The translations under genes and the position numbers were made by a program. The notes beneath the pieces were generated by a model. It did not search any database and was not told the DNA's origin. It was given only the letters and a program-made list of their open reading frames with translations. 35,131 nt of DNA from an uncultured Erysipelotrichaceae bacterium (GTDB taxonomy: Bacteria > Bacillota_I > Bacilli_A > Erysipelotrichales > Erysipelotrichaceae), in the NCBI GenBank assembly GCA_900314905.1, contig OMXA01000019.1:1-35131 (forward strand), given 5' to 3'. Shown here piece by piece: positions 20,666-29,854 of the stretch. Each line of letters starts with the position of its first letter. The first letter of the stretch is position 1.

Positions 20666-21169
20666 TCACAGCCTGATGAAAAGCGCATCCTGCAGAAGGG
20701 TTTCAGCCGATGCCTGCTCGATCATGCGGACTTTTTCCTGCCTGCCCATCAAGGCATAATACTCTTTCCACTTTGCAACCGAATGCAGCGGAATGCGTTG
20801 GCCGAATACCTGAGCAGATCCGGTTATATCTTCCTGCTTCAGGGAGCAGTCATATTCTATGCCGTCTTTCACGATGACCATGCCGATCATGACATCCACA
20901 TCGATCCCCTCAATCACATATTCGAGAAAACACTTCGTATGATAGTTAGGATCTGATGCTTTCAGAACAGAGCGTGTTCCGAGGTGATCCAGAATTTCTG
21001 CAGCAGACTCTGCGTCTTCCTGCTTCACCATGAGATCAATATCATGAAACTCCTCCGTGATGCCATGCAGATAAAGCAGCAGAGACGCTCCGACATCCCA
21101 GACGATCTCTGCTGCATTCAGCTTCGAGGCGAGCTTCGCAAGGACCCGCAGTTTCTGATCTGCCTCCAT
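20666..21169 (-). CDS. Nucleotidyltransferase-fold protein
   Basis: A 167-residue protein with the polymerase-beta-type nucleotidyltransferase core: VGASLLLYLHGI, then the paired acidic motif DIDLMV (D43, D45), and a third acidic site in EGIDVDVMIG (D90/D92). The same arrangement occurs in minimal and AbiEii- or lincosamide-type nucleotidyltransferases. All catalytic acids are present, so it is probably active, but the target is unknown. I start it at ATG 21169, one base after the methyltransferase stop, with AGAAGGGA 9 bases upstream; the longer TTG frame would overlap the upstream gene. It is the last gene of a three-gene operon. Confidence 0.72.
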   Translation of the reverse strand: MEADQKLRVLAKLASKLNAAEIVWDVGASLLLYLHGITEEFHDIDLMVKQEDAESAAEILDHLGTRSVLKASDPNYHTKCFLEYVIEGIDVDVMIGMVIVKDGIEYDCSLKQEDITGSAQVFGQRIPLHSVAKWKEYYALMGRQEKVRMIEQASAETLLQDALFIRL

Positions 21170-21170
21170 T

Positions 21171-21815
21171 TCAGGCAATCCCTTCTGCTGCAATCCAGGA
21201 AGTTCCCTGTTTCAGATGGGCATGAGTTTCCACGAATCCTGCCCTGCGGAATAATTCCATGAACTCTTTCTCTGTCAGAACAGTCATATGATACTTTCTG
21301 ATATTCTCTCTGGTTTCATCGGAAAGAGAGTCAGTTTCATAAGTGTCCAGAATCACGAGCAGATGTCCGCCCTTCTTCAGCACCCGATGCACTTCCTTCA
21401 GGTTTTCTTCCGGATCCGGCCAGAAATAGAAGCTTTCCACCGTCACAATCACATCAAATGAATGATCCGCAAACGGAAGATGCTCCACGGAAGCCTGCAC
21501 AATCTCAAGCACACCATTCTGAACAAGTTCCTGATTATTCCGAGTCGATTCCGAAACAGATACTTCAGAATAATCCACACCAGTCAGGTGCCGTGCACCG
21601 CGATCATACAGACGGCGCAGGGTTGCACCTCCTCCGCAGCCAAGATCCATCACATTCTGATGTTCTTCCAGCTCCAGGAAATCAAGACCCCAGCTGGTCA
21701 CTGCATCATGGCTCTGATTCATACGCTCCAGCATCAGTGCCCCGGCTTCTCCGGCAGGTTTTGCGGGATTGCCGAGATCCGTAATCTCACGCTGGCGTTT
21801 CTGCTCTTCGTTCAT
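21171..21815 (-). CDS. Class I SAM-dependent methyltransferase
   Basis: A 214-residue methyltransferase of the UbiE/Methyltransf_11 type. Motif I is VMDLGCGGGATLRRLY (SAM glycine loop), followed by acidic VDYSEVSV, ASVEHLPFADHSFDVIV (motif II with the adenine-binding acidic turn) and LKKGGHLLVI. A variable cap near EFMELFRRAGF may hold the substrate. Such small enzymes act on metabolites, and the acceptor is not deducible. It lies 12 bases after the 66-residue gene and its stop abuts the nucleotidyltransferase-fold gene. Confidence 0.87.
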   Translation of the reverse strand: MNEEQKRQREITDLGNPAKPAGEAGALMLERMNQSHDAVTSWGLDFLELEEHQNVMDLGCGGGATLRRLYDRGARHLTGVDYSEVSVSESTRNNQELVQNGVLEIVQASVEHLPFADHSFDVIVTVESFYFWPDPEENLKEVHRVLKKGGHLLVILDTYETDSLSDETRENIRKYHMTVLTEKEFMELFRRAGFVETHAHLKQGTSWIAAEGIA

Positions 21816-21827
21816 TCAGACCTCCTC

Positions 21828-22028
21828 TTAATTGGAAATCATTCCGATTTTCTGAAAAGGACTCTTGAGATAATGATAGAGTCTTGTCACGATTTCTCCA
21901 TCATCTAGCTTTTCCATTGGCCCGATGAGTTCATTGATCTTCTTCATGTAAACTCCGAAGCTATCATTCGGAAAAACTTCATTGTGAACCTGTTCCAGCA
22001 GCAGATATATATTGATACGGTCTGTCAT
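21828..22028 (-). CDS. 66-residue protein of unknown function
   Basis: A short protein starting MTDRINIYLLLEQVHNEVFP and ending LKSPFQKIGMISN. It looks helical and soluble, with no motif that I recognise. I use ATG 22028, because AAGGAG lies 9 bases upstream; the longer frame to 22121 has no ribosome binding site and unusual composition. It is the first gene of the methyltransferase operon and divergent from the two-component operon. Confidence 0.6.
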   Translation of the reverse strand: MTDRINIYLLLEQVHNEVFPNDSFGVYMKKINELIGPMEKLDDGEIVTRLYHYLKSPFQKIGMISN

Positions 22029-22124
22029 AACCCCGTTCTCCTTCCTGATGCGATTATAGCACGCACGTTTCATTCCTCTTTTCCATATGACTGAAGCGGA
22101 TTCCTCCAGTGCAAGCCGCATGCG

Positions 22125-22152
22125 TTACAAACTCCTGCATTGCATGTAAAAT
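22125..22152 (+). promoter_or_regulatory. Promoter of the two-component/sugar-sensor operon
   Basis: TTACAA (22125-22130), a 16-base spacer and TAAAAT (22147-22152), followed by AGGAAAG and the ATG at 22172. Confidence 0.55.
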
Positions 22153-22171
22153 ATAGGAAAGAAAAGAAAGA

Positions 22172-22777
22172 ATGCATATGTTCAGAACTCCAGATAAGAA
22201 TCTTCTTGAAGAATGGCCGGCTCATTATTTTGATACCGATGATATAGCGGAACGCGAAGCAGCCTTGAACAAGCGGATCGCCGAAGCAGGCGATCCGGAT
22301 GATCTCCGGCGGATGGAAATCCTTCATCTGCGTTATGGAACCGGAAAGCGTCAGCGCCCGGATGGATTCATGCGCGCATGGCTCATGCTGAAAGTCATGG
22401 CCGTCAACTCAGGAAATTCGCCTTTTTCCAGGAAGAGACATCAGGAAGTATATGCCCTTCTGGAATCCTTCGGAATCCGCGAAGGAGAAACTCCGGATGA
22501 AATGCTGATTGCAGAATGGCGTGATTTTTCTTCCAGGATGATTCGGGCATGCGCAGACGATCGAGCTTATCGGACCACCGGCTTCGGGCTGGTCCCGGTC
22601 AGTGAAGAGCACACCGCACGCCATATTGCAGAAGACATTTTGAAAACCATGAAGGATCTGCCAGCTTCCTGCGGCCTGGAAAGACTTGCTGATCCGCTCT
22701 ATCTGGTTCTGACGGAAACCTATGCAGAGCTCATCGAACATGGCGAGCAGTATCTGAAGCAGGCAGGAAGGCGATAG
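22172..22777 (+). CDS. Uncharacterised cytoplasmic protein leading the sensor operon (DUF6553-like)
   Basis: A 201-residue helical, charged protein with no signal or membrane segment. It shows FRTPDKNLLEEWPAHYF, a DDIAEREAALNKRI helix, RYGTGKRQRPDGFMRAWLMLK, and a C-terminal helical half. It resembles a family of unknown function common in gut Bacillota; my assignment to DUF6553 is from memory and tentative. Its stop is 2 bases from the response regulator start, so it is co-transcribed with the two-component genes and probably relates to signalling or carbohydrate use. An alternative ATG lies two codons in. Confidence 0.65.
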   Translation: MHMFRTPDKNLLEEWPAHYFDTDDIAEREAALNKRIAEAGDPDDLRRMEILHLRYGTGKRQRPDGFMRAWLMLKVMAVNSGNSPFSRKRHQEVYALLESFGIREGETPDEMLIAEWRDFSSRMIRACADDRAYRTTGFGLVPVSEEHTARHIAEDILKTMKDLPASCGLERLADPLYLVLTETYAELIEHGEQYLKQAGRR

Positions 22778-22779
22778 AC

Positions 22780-24363
22780 ATGACTTATAAGGTAATGCTG
22801 GCTGATGACGAGAATGACGTGCTCGAAGTCATACAGAAAAAAATAGACTGGAATGCATTGGGCTTGGAAGAACCTGTCAAAGCATCGAATGGCGTAGAAG
22901 CACTGGAGCTTGCTGAAAAGGTTCAGCCAGATATCGTGATGACGGATATCAAAATGCCATACATGGATGGTCTTGAGCTGGCCAGGCAGCTGCGGCAGCT
23001 TTATCCGGATATCCGGATTATCATTCTTTCCGGATTCGATGAATTCGAATATGCCAAGGAAGCAGTGCATCTCAATGCAGTGGAATATCTGCTGAAACCG
23101 ATTGATTCTGAGTATCTGACTGCCGTATTCCGCAAGATTACTGCTGCCCTGGATCAAGAGCACGAGGAGCGTCAGAATCAGAAAATTCTGCAGCAGTATT
23201 ATCAGCAATCCCTTCCGGTTCTGCAGGAGAATTTCTTCATCTCTCTGGTGCAAGGACGCATTCCGGAAGAGGAGCTGGAGAAATACTGCAGCGACTATCA
23301 GATCTCCCTTCCAGGTCCTTTCTACACCACCGCAATTTTCCATACGAGTTCCGGAAAACTGCCGGAAGGCATGCAGTACATGCTGATGGTCATGAGCGTG
23401 AGAAAGCTCGCAGAAGAAAAAATCAGTTCCCGCTGGGAACCCCACTTCTTCAGCTTTCTGAACAATCTCTGCATGATTGCTTCCCTGAAAAAAGAAAGTG
23501 AAGTTCGTGATCTGACCGACGAACTGGACCGATTCTGCCGGCTGGCAAAAAGTGCTGTCGGTGCCTCAGTCACCTGCGGGATCGGTCATCCATGCGCCAG
23601 CCTGCAGGAGATTCCGACCAGCTATGCTGGCGGGCGCCAGGCGGTCTCCTATCGGGTCGTCTATGGCAGCGAGCAGGCAATCAATATTTCTGAAGTCGCC
23701 CCGAAAGAGTCAGAGCTCCCTTCCAGAACTGCGGATCTTGAACTGCAGAATGTCTACAAGCATATGAAGCTGGAAAACCCGGAAGCACTCTCTGCTGCAG
23801 TTCATCAGTTTCTCACGGACAGCATTCCCCATTCTTCCGTGGTTTCCTATCATCTGTTCATCATGGAACTGATCGGCCGTCTCGGCAGTTTTGCCAGAGA
23901 TAATGGGCTGGAGATGGAAAATGCCTTCGGTGAAGATCCGACTTCTCTGGATCTGCAGCACAAAGATCCGGAAGCACTCGGCATCTGGATGAATGAAGTA
24001 TGCCTGCGCATGCAGTCACAGCTCAGCGGACAGCGTAAGAGCTCCACTGAGAATCTGGTTCAGAAAGCAAAAAGCTATGTCCAGGAGCACTATTCCGATC
24101 CTGATCTGAGCCTGAATTCCATCTGTTCCTTTCTAGGCATCTCGATGTCTTATTTCTCCACGATCTTCCGCCGGGAAACCGGTCAGCCATTCAGCACGTT
24201 TCTGACGGACTACCGGATGAACAAAGCAGCAGAGCTGATTGTTTCCAGAAATGAGAAGACCTATATTGTTGCCACCCAGGTCGGCTACAGCGATCCGAAT
24301 TACTTTTCCTATGTATTCCGCAGAAAGTTCGGGGTTCCGCCCAGCAGGTATAAAGGAAGCTGA
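22780..24363 (+). CDS. YesN-type response regulator (receiver + AraC DNA-binding domain)
   Basis: A 527-residue regulator. The receiver (1-~120) has acidic pocket D9/D10-E11, phosphoacceptor D56 in VMTDIKMP, and K108-region LLKPID. A long central region (~130-420) of the YesN type follows, and the C-terminal AraC double helix-turn-helix (~425-525) has DLSLNSICSFLGISMSYFSTIF and VATQVGYSDPNYFSYVFRRKFGVPPSRY. Phosphorylated by its partner kinase, it should activate a sugar transporter; the convergent mgl operon is the obvious candidate. The kinase starts 5 bases downstream. Confidence 0.92.
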   Translation: MTYKVMLADDENDVLEVIQKKIDWNALGLEEPVKASNGVEALELAEKVQPDIVMTDIKMPYMDGLELARQLRQLYPDIRIIILSGFDEFEYAKEAVHLNAVEYLLKPIDSEYLTAVFRKITAALDQEHEERQNQKILQQYYQQSLPVLQENFFISLVQGRIPEEELEKYCSDYQISLPGPFYTTAIFHTSSGKLPEGMQYMLMVMSVRKLAEEKISSRWEPHFFSFLNNLCMIASLKKESEVRDLTDELDRFCRLAKSAVGASVTCGIGHPCASLQEIPTSYAGGRQAVSYRVVYGSEQAINISEVAPKESELPSRTADLELQNVYKHMKLENPEALSAAVHQFLTDSIPHSSVVSYHLFIMELIGRLGSFARDNGLEMENAFGEDPTSLDLQHKDPEALGIWMNEVCLRMQSQLSGQRKSSTENLVQKAKSYVQEHYSDPDLSLNSICSFLGISMSYFSTIFRRETGQPFSTFLTDYRMNKAAELIVSRNEKTYIVATQVGYSDPNYFSYVFRRKFGVPPSRYKGS

Positions 24364-24368
24364 TCCGT

Positions 24369-26183
24369 ATGAAACTGTATTCCAGCCGCTTCACAGCCAA
24401 TAAAACCGGCAGCTTCCGCACGGTTATTCTGATTTCGTTCAGTGCGGTTTCCATTCTGATGATGGCGGTCGTCGGAATGGTCTTTCAGAATCTCATGAGC
24501 CGTGAAACCCGGAACATGCTGCAGGAATCCACGCAGAATACTGCCCTTCAGGAAACTCTGAACATCGAGAACTATCTTTCCACGATCCGCAACACCGCCA
24601 ATGCACTCTATTACGATGTCATCAAGAAGAATGATCTTTCCGAAGAAAGCATCCGTTCCAATATGCAGCTTCTGTATGCTGCAAATTCCAATCAGATCAT
24701 TTCGATCGCGCTGTTCAGCGATGACGGAACTCTGCTCTGTGCGGCTCCGAATGCGGTTCTGAAGAATGATCTTGATGTCAAGGAACAGGACTGGTTCACT
24801 TCTGCACTTGCCAAAGTTGAAAACGTTCATTTTTCCCAGCCCCACGTGCAGAATCTCTTTCCATCTGCTTCCCATTCCTACAAATGGGTTATTTCTCTTT
24901 CTACCGCAGTTGATATGACCCGGAACGGAAAAGCAGAGCGGGGCGTGCTTCTCATTGATATGGACTATCAGTCCATGGAACAGCTTCTTGAAGAATCGAA
25001 CTCAGAACTATCTGACAGTTATATCTACCTGATGGCAGAGGATGGCGAGATCATCTATCACCCCTATCATTCCAGAATCCAGGCAGGGCAGTTTTCCGAG
25101 GATACGAAAAAAGTGCTGACCTATGAAGACGGAGTCCACATCGAGCAAACCGGGGGCACCCAGCAGATTGTCAATGTGACTACCGTTTCCTATACAGGAT
25201 GGAAGCTGGTCAGCGTGATTCCAGGGTCGACGCTGAATCTCAATGAACGATCTTCGGGAAGCCTGATCATCATGATTATTTCTCTCACGGTCCTTGCAAT
25301 TGTCCTGATCAACCGCTTTCTTGCAAGACGGGTTTCCGAACCTCTGATCCGGCTGAATGACACGATTGCGAATATGGAAGGCGTCACGAATCTTCCTCCT
25401 GAAGTTTATGAAAACAGTTCTGCAGAAATCGAGGAACTCGGCACAACCCTGCATTCCTATATTGCCCAGATCAACCGTCTGATGGATGAAATGCGCAAGG
25501 AAGAAGAGGAGAAGAGAAAAAGCGAATTGGATGCCCTGCAGGCACAGATCAATCCTCACTTCCTGTACAACACGCTTGATTCCATCGTCTGGATGATTGA
25601 AGGTGAGAAATACAAAGATGCCGTATTCATGATCACGCAGCTGGCCTCCTTCTTCCGCATGTCACTGAACCGCGGCCATTCCATCATCCGCATCGATAAT
25701 GAACTGAAGCAGGCAGAGGCTTACCTCAACATCCAGAGAGTCCGCTACAAGCAGTCATTCCAGGCAGTGTTTGATATCGAAGATTCCATCGGCTCTTGTC
25801 TGATTGTGAAACTGGTGCTTCAGCCGATCCTGGAAAATGCAATCTATCATGGCATCAAGGAAGCAGAACAGGATGGCATGATCCGCATCCATGGCTGGAG
25901 AGAAAACGGAGACATCTATCTGGAAGTTTCTGATAATGGATATGGCATGAGTCCGGAAGAAGTCGAAACAATTCTGAATGAATCCAAGCGTCCCGCTGTC
26001 GAGAAACATGGATCCGGAGTCGGCCTCATCAATGTCGATAAACGTCTGAGACTGCGCTTCGGAGATGCCTTCGGGCTCAAGGTCAGAAGCGAACTTGATG
26101 CCGGCACGACGGTGACCATTCATATTCCCGCGATTGAAGCCACCGAAGAAAACCTTGCCAGATATGAAGGAGAAACGCTATGA
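24369..26183 (+). CDS. YesM-type sensor histidine kinase with extracellular Cache-like domain
   Basis: A 604-residue membrane kinase. TM1 is about 18-40, followed by an extracellular region (~41-290) resembling a double Cache domain, TM2 (~298-318), a HAMP-like segment (RVSEPLIRLND), a coiled coil rich in E/K (~370-388), the His_kinase domain with phosphoacceptor H397 in INPHFLYNTLD, and an HATPase with N-box N490, DNGYG (522-526) and GSGVGL (548-553). It signals to the preceding response regulator. It overlaps the next gene, a membrane-anchored binding protein, by 4 bases (ATGA), which suggests that ligand-loaded binding proteins act on its extracellular domain, as in XylFII-LytS-type systems; that is inferred. 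Confidence 0.92.
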   Translation: MKLYSSRFTANKTGSFRTVILISFSAVSILMMAVVGMVFQNLMSRETRNMLQESTQNTALQETLNIENYLSTIRNTANALYYDVIKKNDLSEESIRSNMQLLYAANSNQIISIALFSDDGTLLCAAPNAVLKNDLDVKEQDWFTSALAKVENVHFSQPHVQNLFPSASHSYKWVISLSTAVDMTRNGKAERGVLLIDMDYQSMEQLLEESNSELSDSYIYLMAEDGEIIYHPYHSRIQAGQFSEDTKKVLTYEDGVHIEQTGGTQQIVNVTTVSYTGWKLVSVIPGSTLNLNERSSGSLIIMIISLTVLAIVLINRFLARRVSEPLIRLNDTIANMEGVTNLPPEVYENSSAEIEELGTTLHSYIAQINRLMDEMRKEEEEKRKSELDALQAQINPHFLYNTLDSIVWMIEGEKYKDAVFMITQLASFFRMSLNRGHSIIRIDNELKQAEAYLNIQRVRYKQSFQAVFDIEDSIGSCLIVKLVLQPILENAIYHGIKEAEQDGMIRIHGWRENGDIYLEVSDNGYGMSPEEVETILNESKRPAVEKHGSGVGLINVDKRLRLRFGDAFGLKVRSELDAGTTVTIHIPAIEATEENLARYEGETL

Positions 26184-27124
26184 AGCAATCCAGAAGCATC
26201 GCATTCATTCTCCTGATTCTCGCTCTTTCCGTAACCGCAGCAGTATCAGGGTATATCGCAGTCGCACCGGCAAGAGAAAATCCGAAACGAGAGATCACCG
26301 TAGTCCTGCCTAATGCTTCCGAAGAAAGATGGAACTCCTTTCGCATGGGCTTCCGGGCAGCCGCAAGAGAATACGGAATCTCTCTATCCATCATAAGCAC
26401 CACAGAAGACAATGAAACAGAACAGATCAGATCCGCCCTGGAAGAAAAACCGGATGGGATCATCGTTTCACTTCTCTCCGACCAGAATGCAGAGCTCCTG
26501 GAAAAAGCATCCATACCCACTGTATTGCTCGGAACAAGAGGATCAGCCGAAACAGACGCGAGACTCGCACAGATCTCCCTCAGTTCCAGAGCAGCTGGCA
26601 TCAGCCTTGCTCAGCAGGTTCTGTCATACCGCAGTTCTTCTTCAAAGCTCCGGATCGGAATAATCTGTTCCAGAACCGTTTCTTCTGAACTCACGGAACG
26701 TCTTGCAAGTCTGAATGAAGAACTTGCAAAGCATGACATCAAGCCAGCATGGATTCTGCGAGATGCCAGCCAGGTCTCAATGATCACGAAACAGACAGAA
26801 AATCAAGCTGATCTGATCATTGCTCTGGACAATGATTCTCTTGAAGCCGCAGCAGAATATCGGGCTTCGCATCCGGATCAGATTTCCGGCCTGTATGGGA
26901 TCGGCATCTCAGCCGCCTGCATCTCCTATACCGATTCCGAGATCATCGATAAGATGATTGTCCCGAATGAATACCTCGCCGGTTTCACTGCAATCGAGCA
27001 GATCTCTGATTACTGCTCTTCCAGAAGGGCGATGGAAAATACCACAATTGACTATTCCATCATCACCCGGGCAAATATGTTCACGAAGAAAAACCAGCAG
27101 CTGCTGTTTCCAATCAGCCAGTAG
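26180..27124 (+). CDS. Membrane-anchored type I periplasmic-binding-protein homologue (sensor accessory)
   Basis: A 314-residue protein with one N-terminal membrane helix (about 7-28) and no lipobox cysteine, so it is probably tethered by that helix. The rest is a Peripla_BP_4-type two-lobe fold: EITVVLPNASEERWNSFRMGFRAAAREYGI, then DGIIVSLLSD, PTVLLGTRG, an inter-lobe section (RIGIICSR) and LIIALDNDSLEAA. Sugar-contact residues of galactose-binding protein are not evidently conserved, so its ligand is likely different or absent. It overlaps the kinase gene and precedes a second binding protein, which points to a role in sensing rather than transport. Confidence 0.8.
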   Translation: MKQSRSIAFILLILALSVTAAVSGYIAVAPARENPKREITVVLPNASEERWNSFRMGFRAAAREYGISLSIISTTEDNETEQIRSALEEKPDGIIVSLLSDQNAELLEKASIPTVLLGTRGSAETDARLAQISLSSRAAGISLAQQVLSYRSSSSKLRIGIICSRTVSSELTERLASLNEELAKHDIKPAWILRDASQVSMITKQTENQADLIIALDNDSLEAAAEYRASHPDQISGLYGIGISAACISYTDSEIIDKMIVPNEYLAGFTAIEQISDYCSSRRAMENTTIDYSIITRANMFTKKNQQLLFPISQ

Positions 27125-27138
27125 CTAGAAAGGATGCC

Positions 27139-28128
27139 ATGAAACTGAGCTTCAGTGCCATAGCGCTGATTCCGGCTCTTGTTCTCTCCGGATGCGCTCC
27201 TGCTTCTGCAAAGAGAAAGAGTCTGAATCTCGGCATTGCCATATATGACAGCCAGGACACCTTCATTTCCTCCATCACAAAAGAACTCTCTGACCTTGCA
27301 GAGGCAGATGGGGTTCATTTCACGATCCGCAATGCCGATCATTCCCAGCTCACCCAGAATGAGCAGGTCAAGGATATGATCGCTGACGGAGTGAATGTCA
27401 TCTGCGTCAATCTCGTAGACCGCACCAGCACTTCCGCCATTATCAATGCTGCAATGAAAAATGAAATCCCGATCATCTTCTTCAACCGGGAACCAGTAGA
27501 ATCGGATATCACCCGCTGGGAACATCTGTATTATGTCGGCAGCGATCCGGAAGAAAGCGGGCGTCTGCAGGGACAGATCGCCGCAACTTATCTGAGCCAG
27601 CATCTAGAAGCAGACAGAAATGGCGACGGTCAGATCCAGGTGTACGTGCTCGAAGGCGAACCAGGTCATCAGGATGCAATCGTCCGCAGCGAATCCTCCG
27701 TCACGACACTGCAGAATGCAGGCATCAGGATCGATAAGATCGGTTACTCGATCTGCGACTGGAACCGCCAGGAGGCACAGACAGAAGTCACCCGTCTGAT
27801 ACAGGAAGAGACCGAAGCAGAACTGTATCTCTGCAATAATGATGACATGGCAGCAGGTGCAGTCGATGCATATGAAGCAGCTGGTATTCCGCTGACTGAT
27901 CGCCCTCTGATCATTGGAATTGACGGAACTGCAGTTGGCTGTCAGCTGGTTCAGAGCCATGCATTGATCGGGACGGTATACAATGACTATAAAGGACAAG
28001 CGGGAGCAATCTACCAGCTAGCGTCAGCTCTTTCCGAAAATGAAGACATGCCTGAGCTCATGAATTCACATTACATCATGCTTCCATATCGTAAGATCAC
28101 TCTGGAGAACGTCTCCCAGTTTCAATAG
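27139..28128 (+). CDS. Galactose/glucose-binding lipoprotein, conventional MglB order (sensor-associated)
   Basis: A 329-residue lipoprotein (lipobox LVLSGC, C19). The fold runs in the usual MglB order. Every sugar contact of E. coli galactose-binding protein except N15 can be located: D40 and F42 (D14/F16), N116 (N91), H177, D179 and R183 (H152/D154/R158), W208 (W183), N234 (N211), D262 (D236) and N282 (N256). N15 is T41 here. The calcium loop ADRNGDGQIQ is present. It thus probably binds glucose or galactose. Its place in the kinase operon, not in the ABC transporter operon, suggests that it presents sugar to the kinase. It ends at a strong shared terminator. Confidence 0.88.
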   Translation: MKLSFSAIALIPALVLSGCAPASAKRKSLNLGIAIYDSQDTFISSITKELSDLAEADGVHFTIRNADHSQLTQNEQVKDMIADGVNVICVNLVDRTSTSAIINAAMKNEIPIIFFNREPVESDITRWEHLYYVGSDPEESGRLQGQIAATYLSQHLEADRNGDGQIQVYVLEGEPGHQDAIVRSESSVTTLQNAGIRIDKIGYSICDWNRQEAQTEVTRLIQEETEAELYLCNNDDMAAGAVDAYEAAGIPLTDRPLIIGIDGTAVGCQLVQSHALIGTVYNDYKGQAGAIYQLASALSENEDMPELMNSHYIMLPYRKITLENVSQFQ

Positions 28129-28136
28129 ATCAAGCC

Positions 28137-28168
28137 ATGAAGAAAAGCCCTTTCGGGCTTTTCTTCAT
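28137..28168. terminator. Strong bidirectional terminator between sensor operon and mgl operon
   Basis: A perfect 14-bp stem ATGAAGAAAAGCCC / GGGCTTTTCTTCAT with a TTTC loop. T-rich arms serve both strands. Confidence 0.9.
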
Positions 28169-28185
28169 AGTTCTCAATATGAGGA

Positions 28186-29838
28186 TTACTTCTTCTGAAC
28201 GTACTTCAGGCAGTCCAGCGTAACGGCAGTCAGAATGATGATACCTTCAAATACGAACTGAAGATTCGTATCAATACCGAGAATCGTCAGGGAATAGGTC
28301 AGCGATGTGAAGATCAGAACACCAACCACGACACCGGAGATCTTGCCGATACCACCCGTAAAGGAGACACCGCCGACTACGCAGGCAGCGATTGCATCCA
28401 TGTCCCAGCCCTGGCCATAAGCCGCAGAACCGGAACCGACCATTCGCATGCATTCAAGCCATGCGCCAATTCCGTACATGACACCTGCAAGCATGAATGC
28501 GCAGAGAATCGTTTTGAATACCGAGATTCCGGAGACTGCAGCCGCATCAGGGTTGCCGCCTACTGCAAACAGATTCTTGCCGAAAGTTGTCTTGTTCCAG
28601 ATGAACCAGATCACGCAGATTGCTCCGAGTGCCCAGAGAATGATCGTAGGGAAACCATTGACCTTCGGTATGAACTTTGCCGGGATCGAGGAATCAATTG
28701 CACCGAATGAAACACCCTTGGTCGCATAGGTAACAAGCCCGAAGATGATCAGCATGTTGCTCATGGTGGAAATGAACGGATGCATCTTGAAGCGGGCAAA
28801 GAAGAATCCCGCAATCGTCGCGAAGATCGTCGTCAGAATCACGCAGACCAGCAATGCCAGCCATGCGCGTCCGGCCGGAGGAATCGATGTGAAGTCGAAG
28901 ATGTGTCCGAATACAGAACCAGTATTGACACCCTGATGCATGATGATGGTTGCAGTGACCATGCCCATGCCGACCATACGTCCGACGGAAAGATCTGTAC
29001 CAGTCAGAACAATCAGACCGGCAACTCCGAGCGCAAGGAACATGCGCGGCGCAGCCTGCTGCAGAATGTTCAGAATGTTTGTTACCGTGAACAGCTGCGT
29101 ATTCTTGAGAATCGGAGTGATGATTGCCAGCATGATGAAGATCAGCACGATGACAATATACAACCCGTTCTTCAGAAGGAACTGCTTGCGGTTGAAGGTA
29201 TAACGGTAGTTCTCACGGGATTGTGCCCACTTTTCCGCCGCAGTGAACTTCGACATCCGGAGATTGTCAATCAGATGATACTGATAGGTAAATGCTTCAT
29301 GGCGGCGATCCTTGATTGCCTGAATCTCATTGTCATAAGTCAGCTTGGCATCGAACTGCTTGTTCTTGTAAACATACTTCTCGTCTTTCAGTTCGTTCTT
29401 GTCCGTGACTCCCGCAATCGTCTTTTCGTATTCCGCTTTCAGCTCGGCAAGTTTTGCATTGTAATCTTCTTCTGCTTTGCGGTCCGCAGCATCACAGCTT
29501 GCACATACCTTGCTGTAATACAGGCTGTCATAGTTCTGCTTCAGGTAGTCTTCTGCTTCTTTGATCAGCGCATTGACCTTCTCACTGTTAGCACGTTCGA
29601 CTTCCTTAGCTGCTGCCAGCTGCTTTTCCAGCTCTGCAGTCTGTTTCCTGCGCTCTTCTGAAGTCAGGCTTCTGCTGACCTTCACAGCAGAAAGCTTATT
29701 GCTGAGGCTCTGAATTTTCAGACTTCCGTCTTTTCTCAGTTCATCCAGCTGTTTCTGAATTCCGCCGACTTTTTCTGCAATCGGGGCTCTGAGCGCCTCT
29801 TCTTCTTTATCGGTCAGAATCTGTCTCTTGTCTTCCAT
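28186..29838 (-). CDS. mglC: Galactose/methylgalactoside ABC permease MglC with long coiled-coil N-terminal extension
   Basis: A 550-residue protein. Residues ~222-550 align with ordinary MglC (336 residues): APRMFLALGVAGLIVLTGTDLSVGR, HPFISTMSNMLIIFGL, NKTTFGKNLFAVGGNPDAAAVSGI and DAIAACVVGGVSFTGGIG, with about 8-10 membrane segments. Residues 1-~218 are extra: a highly charged, helical, coiled-coil-like region (DKEEEALRAPIAEK, EERRKQTAELEKQLAAAKE, EEDYNAKLAELKAEYEK) with a CxxC at C112-C115. It has no signal and should lie in the cytoplasm next to MglA. One frame runs through without interruption and the extension is not a separate gene. The function of the extension is unknown. It is the last gene of mglBAC. 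Confidence 0.9.
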   Translation of the reverse strand: MEDKRQILTDKEEEALRAPIAEKVGGIQKQLDELRKDGSLKIQSLSNKLSAVKVSRSLTSEERRKQTAELEKQLAAAKEVERANSEKVNALIKEAEDYLKQNYDSLYYSKVCASCDAADRKAEEDYNAKLAELKAEYEKTIAGVTDKNELKDEKYVYKNKQFDAKLTYDNEIQAIKDRRHEAFTYQYHLIDNLRMSKFTAAEKWAQSRENYRYTFNRKQFLLKNGLYIVIVLIFIMLAIITPILKNTQLFTVTNILNILQQAAPRMFLALGVAGLIVLTGTDLSVGRMVGMGMVTATIIMHQGVNTGSVFGHIFDFTSIPPAGRAWLALLVCVILTTIFATIAGFFFARFKMHPFISTMSNMLIIFGLVTYATKGVSFGAIDSSIPAKFIPKVNGFPTIILWALGAICVIWFIWNKTTFGKNLFAVGGNPDAAAVSGISVFKTILCAFMLAGVMYGIGAWLECMRMVGSGSAAYGQGWDMDAIAACVVGGVSFTGGIGKISGVVVGVLIFTSLTYSLTILGIDTNLQFVFEGIIILTAVTLDCLKYVQKK

Positions 29839-29854
29839 CTTCTTTTACCCTCTC

